Notes: generated by a model from the letters alone, not told the origin. DNA of 14,383 nt from an uncultured Eubacteriales bacterium (GCA_902766515.1 CACXEB010000353.1:1-14383), one strand, 5' to 3'; numbered from the stretch's first letter, positions 1 to 5,983 are shown. Translations and numbers: made by a program.

Positions 1-212
1 CGGCCTCATCCGCCGGGTGAACCGGCGGACTCCGGGATTCCGTGCCGCAGAGGACAGGTTGGTACGCCGCTGGGCTGGGAAGGTGGACGGCTGCGGAAAA
101 TGACGACGGTTCGGCCTGCGGCCTCCCGCGTCGGCGTGGTCTGTTTGGTACGCCACCTGGCTGTGGAAATGTATAACAGGTGGTTTCCCGTTTCTGCCAT
201 TGTTTTTTCCGC
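1..212. other. Non-coding upstream region with imperfect repeats
   Basis: No convincing gene is visible before the promoter at 213-242. The stretch opens with a GC-rich hairpin (7-bp arms 10-16 and 22-28) that has no T-tract. A 10-bp direct repeat TTGGTACGCC occurs at 59-68 and 145-154 with partly similar flanks (both continue into a GGCTG...GGAA context), which suggests an old duplication of about 86 bp. The heptamer CCACCTG at 153-159 faces an inverted copy CAGGTGG at 177-183. Open frames run through here on both strands but have no ribosome site and no recognisable protein character. The 3' end of a gene lying to the left cannot be excluded. Confidence 0.5.
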
Positions 213-242
213 TTGCTTATCCACCTGCCGATATGCTATAAT
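213..242 (+). promoter_or_regulatory. Sigma-A-type promoter of the aminotransferase gene
   Basis: The -35 is TTGCTT (213-218) and the -10 is a perfect TATAAT (237-242), with an 18-bp spacer. A TG at 234-235 makes an extended -10 (TGCTATAAT), which would compensate for the imperfect -35. Transcription would begin near 249, giving an untranslated leader of about 80 nt before the ATG at 329. The spacer contains CCACCTG (221-227), also found upstream at 153-159 and inverted at 177-183, a possible operator arrangement. Confidence 0.8.
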
Positions 243-328
243 GTATATGGGCAGGTTTGCTTTTATGCGTTCCTGTACCAATGATTACGGAATCTCAGTT
301 TGCCGCGCCATCCTGAAGGAGCGTCTGT

Positions 329-1627
329 ATGAGTCGTTTTTTGAGTGATCCCCGTTTCAGCGGAATCACACCGTTTGAAAAGAAAGTCTGGCTTTCCTCC
401 CCCACCATGCACGGGGACGAGCAGCGCTGGGTGGACGAGGCCATCCAGGACGGCTGGGTGTCCACTGTGGGCGCAAACATCGACGCCGTGGAAGCCGCCA
501 TCGCGGACTATGTAGGCGTCAGGTACGCCGTCGGTCTTTCCTGCGGCACCTCCGCGCTGCACCTGGCCACAAAGCTGGCCGGCGAGCGGCTGTACGGTCA
601 GGCCAAGCCCAACGAAGGTACCCTGCAGGGGCGCCGCGTCTTCTGCAGCGACGTCACCTTCGATGCCTCGATCAATCCCGTCGCCTATGAGGACGGCGAG
701 GCCGTCTTTATCGACACGGAACGGGATACATGGAACATGGATCCCATCGTCCTAGAGAAAGCGTTTGAACTCTATCCGGATGTCCGCCTGGTCGTAGTGG
801 CCCACCTGTACGGCACCCCGGGCAAAATCGATGAGATCCGCCGCGTCTGCGACGCCCATGGCGCCCTCCTGGTGGAGGACGCCGCCGAATCCCTCGGCGC
901 CACCTACAAAGGCCGGCAGACGGGCACCTTTGGCGATTACAACGCCATCTCCTTCAACGGCAACAAGATCATCACCGGCTCCGCCGGCGGCATGTTCCTG
1001 ACGGACAGCAAGGAGGACGCTGACAAGGTCCGTAAATGGTCCACCCAGAGCCGGGAAGCCGCCCCGTGGTACCAGCATGAGGAAATCGGCTACAACTACC
1101 GGATGAGCAACATCATCGCCGGCATCATCCGCGGGCAGATCCCCTACCTGGACGAGCACGTCAGCCAGAAGCGGGCGATCTGGGAGCGGTACGAGCGCGG
1201 CCTGGCGGACCTGCCGGTCCGGATGAATCCCTGGGACCGGGTCAACAGCGTACCCAACTTCTGGCTGAGCTGTATGATCATCGACGAGGACGCCATGGCC
1301 CCCATGGTGCGCGGTGAACAGGATTACCTGTACCAGAGCGTGCCCGGCAAAAGCAGCCCGCAGGAGATCCTGGACGCCATCGCGGCCTTCAACGCAGAAG
1401 GCCGGCCCATCTGGAAGCCGATGCATATGCAGCCCATCTACCGCACCCACGCTTTCGTAACCGTCGAGGGCAACGGGCGGGGCCGGAGCAATGCCTACAT
1501 CGCCGGCAGCGGCGTAGACGTCGGCGCGGACATCTTCCGCCGTGGTCTGTGCCTGCCCAGCGACAACAAGATGACGGCAGAACAGCAGGACCGGGTGATT
1601 GAAATCATCCACCGGTGCTTCCGGTAA
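329..1627 (+). CDS. DegT/DnrJ/EryC1/StrS-family PLP-dependent sugar aminotransferase
   Basis: A 432-residue cytoplasmic fold-type I aminotransferase. Family members transfer an amino group, usually from glutamate, to a keto group of a nucleotide-linked sugar for surface glycans. Visible motifs: GTSALHL (73-79) near the cofactor phosphate, VEDAAESLG (183-191) with the Asp that contacts the PLP ring nitrogen, and SFNGNKIIT (208-216), where K213 is the expected Schiff-base lysine. The end FRRGLCLPSD (403-412) is typical of the PglE/capsule-type branch (UDP-4-amino-sugar synthesis). At 432 residues it is somewhat longer than the usual 370-400, with an extra segment around 320-360. AAGGAG at 316-321 lies 7 nt before the ATG. 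It has its own promoter and terminator and no glycan-synthesis neighbours, so the exact sugar substrate cannot be told. Family call firm; substrate unknown. Confidence 0.9.
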   Translation: MSRFLSDPRFSGITPFEKKVWLSSPTMHGDEQRWVDEAIQDGWVSTVGANIDAVEAAIADYVGVRYAVGLSCGTSALHLATKLAGERLYGQAKPNEGTLQGRRVFCSDVTFDASINPVAYEDGEAVFIDTERDTWNMDPIVLEKAFELYPDVRLVVVAHLYGTPGKIDEIRRVCDAHGALLVEDAAESLGATYKGRQTGTFGDYNAISFNGNKIITGSAGGMFLTDSKEDADKVRKWSTQSREAAPWYQHEEIGYNYRMSNIIAGIIRGQIPYLDEHVSQKRAIWERYERGLADLPVRMNPWDRVNSVPNFWLSCMIIDEDAMAPMVRGEQDYLYQSVPGKSSPQEILDAIAAFNAEGRPIWKPMHMQPIYRTHAFVTVEGNGRGRSNAYIAGSGVDVGADIFRRGLCLPSDNKMTAEQQDRVIEIIHRCFR

Positions 1628-1647
1628 TCTATCGAATCATAAAGTAT

Positions 1648-1684
1648 AAGACCTGGCAGCGTTCGGCGCAGCCAGGTCTTTGAT
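1648..1684 (+). terminator. Terminator hairpin after the aminotransferase
   Basis: A perfect 10-bp stem, AAGACCTGGC (1648-1657) with GCCAGGTCTT (1671-1680). The loop can add a GCG/CGC mini-stem around TTCGG. The + strand continues CTTTGAT, a short T-run, so the terminator looks moderate on this strand. The - strand also ends in an AT-rich stretch, so it may act in both directions between the convergent genes. Confidence 0.65.
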
Positions 1685-1688
1685 ACCC

Positions 1689-1716
1689 AGAGCCGGCTCC
1701 ATGGCCGGCTCTTTCT
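1689..1716 (+). terminator. Second terminator-like hairpin between convergent genes
   Basis: A 9-bp perfect stem, AGAGCCGGC (1689-1697) with GCCGGCTCT (1704-1712), and a 6-nt loop, followed by TTCTC on the + strand. The U-tract is weak. It directly follows the first hairpin and probably serves as a backup insulating the aminotransferase from the methionine operon that ends at 1771 on the other strand. Confidence 0.5.
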
Positions 1717-1770
1717 CATACAGATTGATTCAGACGAAAAGCAGTATAAGTTCCGGAATTGCGCCACAGG

Positions 1771-2484
1771 TCACTGCTTGAGGCGCTTGTCGCTCTTGCG
1801 GGCGAACCAGGTGCCGACGGTCTGGAAGACCTGGACCAGGATCACGAGGACGATCAGGGCCGCCAGCAGCACGGCCTGGTTGTAGCGCTGCTGGCCCTGG
1901 GTGATGGCCAGGTTGCCGAGGCCGCCGCCGCCGACCGCGCCGGACATGGCGGTATAGCCCAGGATGGTGGTCACGGCGGTGGTCAGGGCAGTGATCAGGG
2001 AGGGCACGCTCTCTGGCAGCATCACATGGACCACGGTCTCCCAGGTGGAAGCGCCCATGGACAGGGACATCTCAATGATGTTGGGGTTGACCTCACGCAG
2101 GGAGCCCTCGACCAGCCGGGCCACGAACGGGAAGGCCGCGATGACCAGCGGGACGATGACGGCGGCGTTGCCCACCGCCTTGCCCACGATGGCGCGGGTA
2201 ATGGGCATCAGTACCACGATCAGGATGATAAACGGCGCGGAGCGCAGCAGGTTGATCAGCCAGTTGAGGAAGGCCATCAGGGGCTTGGGCAACGGACGAA
2301 TGCCCTTGGCGTCGCCGGTTACCAGCAGCACCCCCAACGGAAGGCCGATGAGGATGGCGAACAGCGTGGCCATCAGCGTGATATACAGCGTAACGCCCGT
2401 CTCCTGCAGGAAACTGGCCTTGATCACTTCCCAGGCCTTGGCCAGTTTATCCGGGTTATAATACGTCTGGATATATTGATTCAT
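1771..2484 (-). CDS. metI: D/L-methionine ABC transporter permease MetI
   Basis: A 237-residue inner-membrane permease of the MetI (methionine uptake) family; the usual length is about 215-230. About five hydrophobic spans are visible, near residues 33-56, 74-98, 105-122, 162-182 and 203-224. The cytoplasmic coupling loop EMSLSMGASTWETVVHVMLP (138-157) is the EAA-type motif that docks on the ATPase, and RSAPFIILIV (81-90) matches the conserved RS.PF segment of MetI. The start overlaps the metN stop by 4 nt (ATGA), indicating translational coupling. Partners are MetN, encoded just upstream, and the binding protein MetQ. Transcription presumably comes from the promoter before metN, with possible readthrough from metQ. 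Confidence 0.95.
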   Translation of the reverse strand: MNQYIQTYYNPDKLAKAWEVIKASFLQETGVTLYITLMATLFAILIGLPLGVLLVTGDAKGIRPLPKPLMAFLNWLINLLRSAPFIILIVVLMPITRAIVGKAVGNAAVIVPLVIAAFPFVARLVEGSLREVNPNIIEMSLSMGASTWETVVHVMLPESVPSLITALTTAVTTILGYTAMSGAVGGGGLGNLAITQGQQRYNQAVLLAALIVLVILVQVFQTVGTWFARKSDKRLKQ

Positions 2485-3536
2485 TCAGCGTCCGCCCCCT
2501 CAGTCTCCCCCGCCGCGTCCGCCGGGGCGTATTCCACATCCACCTGGACCGTCACGTTGGGCGTGGCGCTCATGTATTTGACCGCCGTCGCCAGCTCGTC
2601 CGGCCCGCCGGGGATATTCAGCAGCATGTTGCCATATACCTTGCCGCCCAGGGTCCGGGTGGTCGCGGACAGGATATTGGCCGCCAGTCCGCAGTCGATG
2701 GCCATATTGGCGATCAGCGGCTTGGTGGCCGCTGCCGCGCCGTGGAACACCAGACGCACCATCTGCTGGTGGGCCGCGCCCATCACGTCCATGCCCTCCG
2801 CCATGTCGGGATAGACCAGGGCACGCGTCGCGGACGTCCGGGGATTGGAAAACACCTCGCTCACTTCCCCCTCTTCCACCACCGTACCGTTTTCCAGGAT
2901 CGCCACGCGGTTGCAGATCTCCTGCACCACGCTCATCTGGTGGGTGATGATAATGACGGTGATTCCCATCTTCTGGTTGATATCACGGATCAGCTCCAGG
3001 ATGGCATGGGTGGTTTTCGGGTCCAGCGCGGAGGTTGCCTCGTCGCAGAGCAGCACCTTGGGATCCGTCGCCAGCGCCCGGGCGATGGCGATGCGCTGCT
3101 GCTGACCGCCGGACAGCTGGGCAGGGTAGGCGTTGGCCTTATCGGGCAGGCCCACCGTCTCCAGCAGTTCCAGCGCCCGCGCCCGGGCCCGGACGCGGGG
3201 CACATGGGTCAGCTTCAGGGGCAGCATGATGTTTTCCAGGCATGTCCGCTGCATCAGCAGGTTGAACGACTGGAAAATCATGGTGATCTGGTGGCGGACC
3301 TGCTGGATCTCCTTCTTGGGCAGGGCGCCCAGGTCGGTACCGTCCCAGATGACATTGCCCTCTGTGGGCCGCTCCAGCATATTGATGCAGCGGACGAGGG
3401 TGCTCTTGCCCGCGCCGCTCATGCCGATGATGCCATAAATATCCCCGTCCCGGATGGTGAGGCTCACGTGTTTGAGCGCATCCACCGGCCCGTCCGCAGT
3501 GACGAAGCTCTTGGACAGGTTGCGTAACTCAATCAT
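2481..3536 (-). CDS. metN: Methionine ABC transporter ATPase MetN with C-terminal NIL domain
   Basis: A 351-residue ATPase that energises methionine import. Motifs: Walker A GMSGAGKST (38-46), Q-loop Q89, signature LSGGQ (141-145), Walker B VLLCDE (161-166), D-loop SALD (169-172) and switch histidine H199. Residues of about 250-340 form a NIL-type ferredoxin-like domain. In E. coli MetN this domain binds methionine and shuts transport down at high internal methionine (trans-inhibition), so the same feedback is inferred here. A short acidic tail follows (AAGETEGADAE). GGAGG at 3544-3548 lies 7 nt before the ATG. It forms a coupled pair with metI. Length and domain order are normal for the family. 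Confidence 0.96.
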   Translation of the reverse strand: MIELRNLSKSFVTADGPVDALKHVSLTIRDGDIYGIIGMSGAGKSTLVRCINMLERPTEGNVIWDGTDLGALPKKEIQQVRHQITMIFQSFNLLMQRTCLENIMLPLKLTHVPRVRARARALELLETVGLPDKANAYPAQLSGGQQQRIAIARALATDPKVLLCDEATSALDPKTTHAILELIRDINQKMGITVIIITHQMSVVQEICNRVAILENGTVVEEGEVSEVFSNPRTSATRALVYPDMAEGMDVMGAAHQQMVRLVFHGAAAATKPLIANMAIDCGLAANILSATTRTLGGKVYGNMLLNIPGGPDELATAVKYMSATPNVTVQVDVEYAPADAAGETEGADAE

Positions 3537-3557
3537 GGAAAATCCTCCAGAAATGAA

Positions 3558-3587
3558 TTCACTGGCGGCCGGTCGGCCGCCAGTGAG
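3558..3587 (-). other. GC-rich hairpin in the metN 5' untranslated region
   Basis: A perfect 11-bp stem with a 4-nt loop, CACTGGCGGCC (3560-3570) with GGCCGCCAGTG (3575-3585), extendable by a T-A pair and a wobble. It lies between the metN promoter and its ribosome site. On the - strand it is followed by AATTCATTTCTGGAGG, not a U-tract, so it is not an obvious terminator. It could stabilise the metNI mRNA or mark a processing site between metQ and metN. Confidence 0.6.
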
Positions 3588-3602
3588 CAGCTTGACAAGA
3601 CT

Positions 3603-3631
3603 ATTCTACCTGATCCAGGCGCGTCTGTCAA
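3603..3631 (-). promoter_or_regulatory. Sigma-A-type promoter for metNI
   Basis: On the - strand the -35 is a consensus TTGACA (3626-3631) and the -10 is TAGAAT (3603-3608), with an ideal 17-bp spacer. Transcription would start near 3596, about 60 nt before the metN ATG. It sits in the 134-bp gap between metQ and metN, so transporter subunits can be made independently of the attenuated metQ leader. Confidence 0.8.
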
Positions 3632-3670
3632 AGAAATTCGGAGGTTTTTTCAGACAATTCCTCCTGCGGA

Positions 3671-4525
3671 TCACTTCGCCTGGATGCCCAGGGCGGTCAG
3701 GTCCGCCTGACGGCCGCTGTAGAGGCCGAGGGGCTCGATGTGGATGCCCGCGACGGTGACCAGGTGGGAGTTGTTCTCCGCATTGAAATTGTCCTGGTAG
3801 GGCTGGTGCGCGAAATAGTTCGCGAATACGTCGCCATCCTCGACCAGGGTGTTGGGGGTGATGTAGTCGGTGACTTCGATGATCTCAAGGTTCACGTTCT
3901 TGGCAGCCAGAATCTCCTTCGCAATGTTCAGGATTTCCACATGGGGGTTGGGGGTGGCGGCGATGGAAATCGTGGTGCCGGCCAGGGCTTCATAATTCAC
4001 GGTGGCGTCATAGCCGTCGGTGGGCTCGGCCACGGAGGAGATCACGCTGCCGCTGTAGGTAGCGTTGATATAATCGACCACCTGCTGGCTCAGCACGGCG
4101 GCAGCCAGCGCCTTCGCGGCGTCGCTGTCCTCATTGCCTTCCTTCACGCTGACCACGTTGATGTAGGGATTGCCGATGGCGTCTTCCACGAGAAGGGACT
4201 CAGCCGCCGGATTCAGGCCAGCCTGGATGGCATAGTTGCTGTTGATGATCGCGTAGTCGACGTCTGTGCGGACATTGGGCACCAGCTCGGCGTTGACTTC
4301 GTAGATCTCGATCTCCACGTTGGCGAAGGACTCGATGTCATTCTTGGTGGCGTTCAGGCCGACGCCCTCTTTCAGGGTGAGGATGCCGTTGGCCTGCAGC
4401 AGCTGCAGCGCGCGGCCTTCATTGGTCGGATCGTTGGGCACGGCGATGGTGATGGTATCCGCGACGGCGGCAAGCGCAGAGAGGCCCAGCAGGGCGGCCA
4501 GCAGGATGGCGACAAACTTCTTCAT
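3671..4525 (-). CDS. metQ: MetQ/NlpA-family methionine-binding protein, apparently circularly permuted
   Basis: A 284-residue exported protein expected to deliver methionine to MetNI. The signal peptide is residues 1-22 (MKKF, hydrophobic core, AVA-D cleavage); there is no lipobox cysteine, unlike typical MetQ. Family segments are all present but in swapped order. Residues 25-160 match the part that normally follows the hinge: IAVPNDPTNEGRALQLL (27-43), GVGL (54-57), AIINSNYAIQAGLNP (92-106), NPYINVV (119-125). Residues 185-284 match the normal N-terminal part: ISIAATPNPHVEIL (186-199), VTDYITPN (218-225), ANYFAHQPYQDNF (235-247), HIEPLGLYSG (262-271). A roughly 25-residue linker joins them. 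Total length is normal, so nothing seems lost. The start is set by AAGGAGAA ending 6 nt before this ATG; an in-frame ATG at 4576 lacks a ribosome site. Upstream lies a Met-codon attenuator. Family call firm; permutation strongly supported by motif order. Confidence 0.93.
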   Translation of the reverse strand: MKKFVAILLAALLGLSALAAVADTITIAVPNDPTNEGRALQLLQANGILTLKEGVGLNATKNDIESFANVEIEIYEVNAELVPNVRTDVDYAIINSNYAIQAGLNPAAESLLVEDAIGNPYINVVSVKEGNEDSDAAKALAAAVLSQQVVDYINATYSGSVISSVAEPTDGYDATVNYEALAGTTISIAATPNPHVEILNIAKEILAAKNVNLEIIEVTDYITPNTLVEDGDVFANYFAHQPYQDNFNAENNSHLVTVAGIHIEPLGLYSGRQADLTALGIQAK

Positions 4526-4598
4526 GGCAATTCTCCTTTTCTTCAATAAAATGATTTCATTCACTCGGGAAAACACGCACGCGGGAAACGGCTTTCCG

Positions 4599-4652
4599 TC
4601 ACATTCGGCGGCTCTCCCGGTTGAAGCTGGAAGGAAACAGGGGCCGGCACAT
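4599..4652 (-). CDS. Small 17-residue ORF between attenuator and metQ
   Basis: An 18-codon ORF (first residues MCRPLF, last residues SRRM) with an excellent ribosome site, AAAGGAGGG (4660-4668), 7 nt before its ATG. It lies just after the attenuator terminator and ends 73 nt before the metQ ATG. It would be translated only on transcripts that read through the terminator. A 5-bp hairpin (4584-4597) follows its stop. It has no recognisable homologue. It could be a second leader peptide affecting metQ translation or mRNA stability, or simply a ribosome-loading site. The strength of the ribosome site is the main reason to list it. Confidence 0.45.
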   Translation of the reverse strand: MCRPLFPSSFNRESRRM

Positions 4653-4695
4653 GGTCAAACCCTCCTTTCATCCGTTGACTGGCACGTTGACTCGC

Positions 4696-4727
4696 AAAAA
4701 GCGGGGAGATTCGATGAATCCCCCCGC
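4696..4727 (-). terminator. Intrinsic terminator of the metQ attenuator
   Basis: On the - strand, GCGGGGGGATTC (4727-4716) pairs with GAATCTCCCCGC (4712-4701) across a 3-nt loop: 12 continuous pairs with a single G-U. Five U residues (4700-4696) follow immediately. It lies 20 nt after the leader-peptide stop and 170 nt before metQ, so as a plain end-of-gene terminator it would abolish metQ expression from the promoter at 4878-4907. That placement marks it as a conditional terminator (attenuator). Confidence 0.88.
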
Positions 4728-4774
4728 GCTTCATTGCGATTGCCGTATCATGCCCGGCAGGAATCCATCGAATC
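4708..4774 (-). promoter_or_regulatory. Predicted antiterminator, mutually exclusive with the terminator
   Basis: The 5' arm (4774-4759, GATTCGATGGATTCCT), inside the leader ORF at codons 25-30, can pair with the 3' arm (4723-4708, GGGGATTCATCGAATC). That gives 16 continuous pairs, three of them G-U. The 3' arm takes in most of the terminator's 5' arm, its loop and part of its 3' arm, so both structures cannot exist together. A ribosome stalled at any Met codon up to codon 19 leaves the 5' arm free. A ribosome that reaches the stop codon would cover part of it and let the terminator form. No strong competing upstream hairpin for the 5' arm was found. Confidence 0.8.
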
Positions 4775-4846
4775 GACAGCAGCAAAACGCATGCACATGC
4801 GGCGCATGCACATCTTCACAGTCATCGTCCAGCTGTACCGTGTCAT
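4748..4846 (-). CDS. Met/Cys-rich leader peptide of the metQ attenuator
   Basis: A 32-residue ORF with a strong ribosome site AAAGGAGG (4855-4862) 8 nt before the ATG. It contains 7 Met (residues 1, 8, 12, 14, 17, 19, 27) and 3 Cys. The core KMCMRRMCMRF (11-21) holds four Met and two Cys codons within eight and is encoded by a direct repeat of ATGTGCATGCG. Codons 25-30 form the 5' arm of the antiterminator. By analogy with trpL and hisL, scarcity of charged tRNA-Met (or tRNA-Cys) would stall the ribosome in this core and favour antitermination. The peptide itself probably has no function. It precedes the methionine-binding protein gene, which fits the sensed amino acid. Inference from sequence, with several mutually consistent elements. 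Confidence 0.85.
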   Translation of the reverse strand: MTRYSWTMTVKMCMRRMCMRFAAVDSMDSCRA

Positions 4847-4877
4847 CGGCGGTTCCTCCTTTCCGGATGATAAAATC

Positions 4878-4907
4878 ATCATATCACCCGACCCGCGCCG
4901 CTGTCAA
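4878..4907 (-). promoter_or_regulatory. Promoter of the metQ leader
   Basis: On the - strand the -35 is a consensus TTGACA (4902-4907) and the -10 is TATGAT (4878-4883), with an 18-bp spacer and an extended TG motif (TGATATGAT). Transcription would start near 4871, about 25 nt before the leader-peptide ATG at 4846. It lies only 41 bp after the stop of the upstream peptidase gene. No terminator separates the two, so readthrough from that gene would also pass through the attenuator. Confidence 0.8.
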
Positions 4908-4948
4908 TGGGCAGATTGTACTTGCTTTGTATTTGAGTTCTGTCAGTG

Positions 4949-5983
4949 TTATGCCCTGATGTATGCCATGGTCAGCCGGTAGGTGTTCATGAGGCCGTCG
5001 ATGTGCGTGCGCTCATAGCCGTGGCTGTTGGCGGTACCGGGGCCGATCGCGGCGTGGCGGATATCGTAGCCGGCGGTCACGGAGGCGTCGCCGTCCGTAC
5101 CGTAGTGCGGCGTGAAGATGTCCATCACATAGTCCACCCCCGCCGCCTTTGCGGCCGCGCGCAGCTCCTGCGTCATCTCATAGTGATAGGGGAACCGGCT
5201 GTCCTTGCAGAAGATGGACACCCGGTGCTCCTCCGAGTTCTGGTCCGGGCCTGTCGGCGCGATGTCCAATGCCAGGATATCCCGGGTATCCGCGGGCAGG
5301 TAGGTGGTCCCATGGCCGATTTCCTCATAGCACGCAAAGTAGGCGTACACCTTGCGCGCCGGCGTCAGGCCCTGCTCCTTCAGGGTCTTCATCACGTTCA
5401 GCAGCACGGCGGCACAGGCCTTGTCATCCACAAAGCGGCTCTTGATGTAGCCGCCGCTTACGCAGAAGCGCGGTTCCAGCGCGATCATATCGCCGGTCTC
5501 GATCCCCAGCGCCCGGGTATCCGCCGCGGTATGGACGGGCATGTCCAGCACCACGCAGACGTTCTTCCGGAAATCGCCCATGGTCGTCCGCAGCTCTTCC
5601 TCGGTCACGTGCACCGAGTTGGGGGTGCGGCACACCGTCCCGGTATAGACCCGGCCGTCCCCCGCATACACCCGCACATTCTCCGTCACGCAATAGAAGG
5701 GATAAAGCCCGCCGACGCTGCACACGTTGAGCGTGCCGTCCGCGTTGATCCTGCGCACCATCAGGCCAATGTCATCCAGGTGGGCGGTGATGACCAGCGG
5801 TTCGCCCGTGCCTCCCAGGTCCACGATGACACCGCCCTTATGCGTCGTCACAGGCGTATAGCCCAGGCGCCTGACCTCCGCCTCCACCCAGTCCTGGATT
5901 GCCCGGAACTGGCCTGTCGTGCTGTCGATGGCCAGCAGAGTCTGGAATGTATCCAGCACATAGCGTTCGTCAAAATAATTCAT
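4949..5983 (-). CDS. M42-family metallo-aminopeptidase/endoglucanase-like peptidase
   Basis: A 344-residue cytoplasmic metallopeptidase of the M42 type (PepA/TET/FrvX relatives). The family trims N-terminal residues from peptides with two Zn or Co ions. Visible ligands: H68 in ITAHLDDIG (65-73), D186 in RFVDDKACAA (183-192), the catalytic E220 and ligand E221 in CYEEIGHGTT (218-227), D240 in ALDIAPTG (238-245), and H321 in ANSHGYERTHIDG (318-330). Length is normal. The start at 5983 follows a purine-rich AGAGGGGG; an in-frame ATG at 6010 is possible but has no clear ribosome site. It lies 38 bp after the DUF3472-like gene with no terminator, so it is probably co-transcribed. It sits directly upstream of the methionine leader, a plausible amino-acid salvage link, but that is inference. 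Confidence 0.88.
   Translation of the reverse strand: MNYFDERYVLDTFQTLLAIDSTTGQFRAIQDWVEAEVRRLGYTPVTTHKGGVIVDLGGTGEPLVITAHLDDIGLMVRRINADGTLNVCSVGGLYPFYCVTENVRVYAGDGRVYTGTVCRTPNSVHVTEEELRTTMGDFRKNVCVVLDMPVHTAADTRALGIETGDMIALEPRFCVSGGYIKSRFVDDKACAAVLLNVMKTLKEQGLTPARKVYAYFACYEEIGHGTTYLPADTRDILALDIAPTGPDQNSEEHRVSIFCKDSRFPYHYEMTQELRAAAKAAGVDYVMDIFTPHYGTDGDASVTAGYDIRHAAIGPGTANSHGYERTHIDGLMNTYRLTMAYIRA

Noticed and set aside
100..348. Open + frame of 82 codons overlapping the aminotransferase start
   Set aside because: It has no ribosome site, contains the promoter of the next gene, and the predicted protein has no domain-like character.
1759..2814. Long + strand open frame opposite metI and metN
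   Set aside because: It is antisense to two clear transporter genes; its His/Gln/Gly/Asp-rich composition is the usual mirror of GC-rich coding DNA.
3632..3670. Terminator directly after metQ
   Set aside because: Only a short GGAGG/CCTCC pairing with a long A-rich loop and no proper U-tract is visible on the - strand; readthrough into metN remains possible.
4561..4785. 74-codon - strand frame across the metQ leader
   Set aside because: It runs through the terminator hairpin, lacks a ribosome site, and conflicts with the leader peptide frame, which has strong initiation signals.
4526..4870. SAM riboswitch or T-box upstream of metQ
   Set aside because: The leader was read for S-box-type conserved core segments and for a T-box GGTGG-type bulge before the terminator; neither was recognisable, whereas a leader peptide with alternative stems explains the region.
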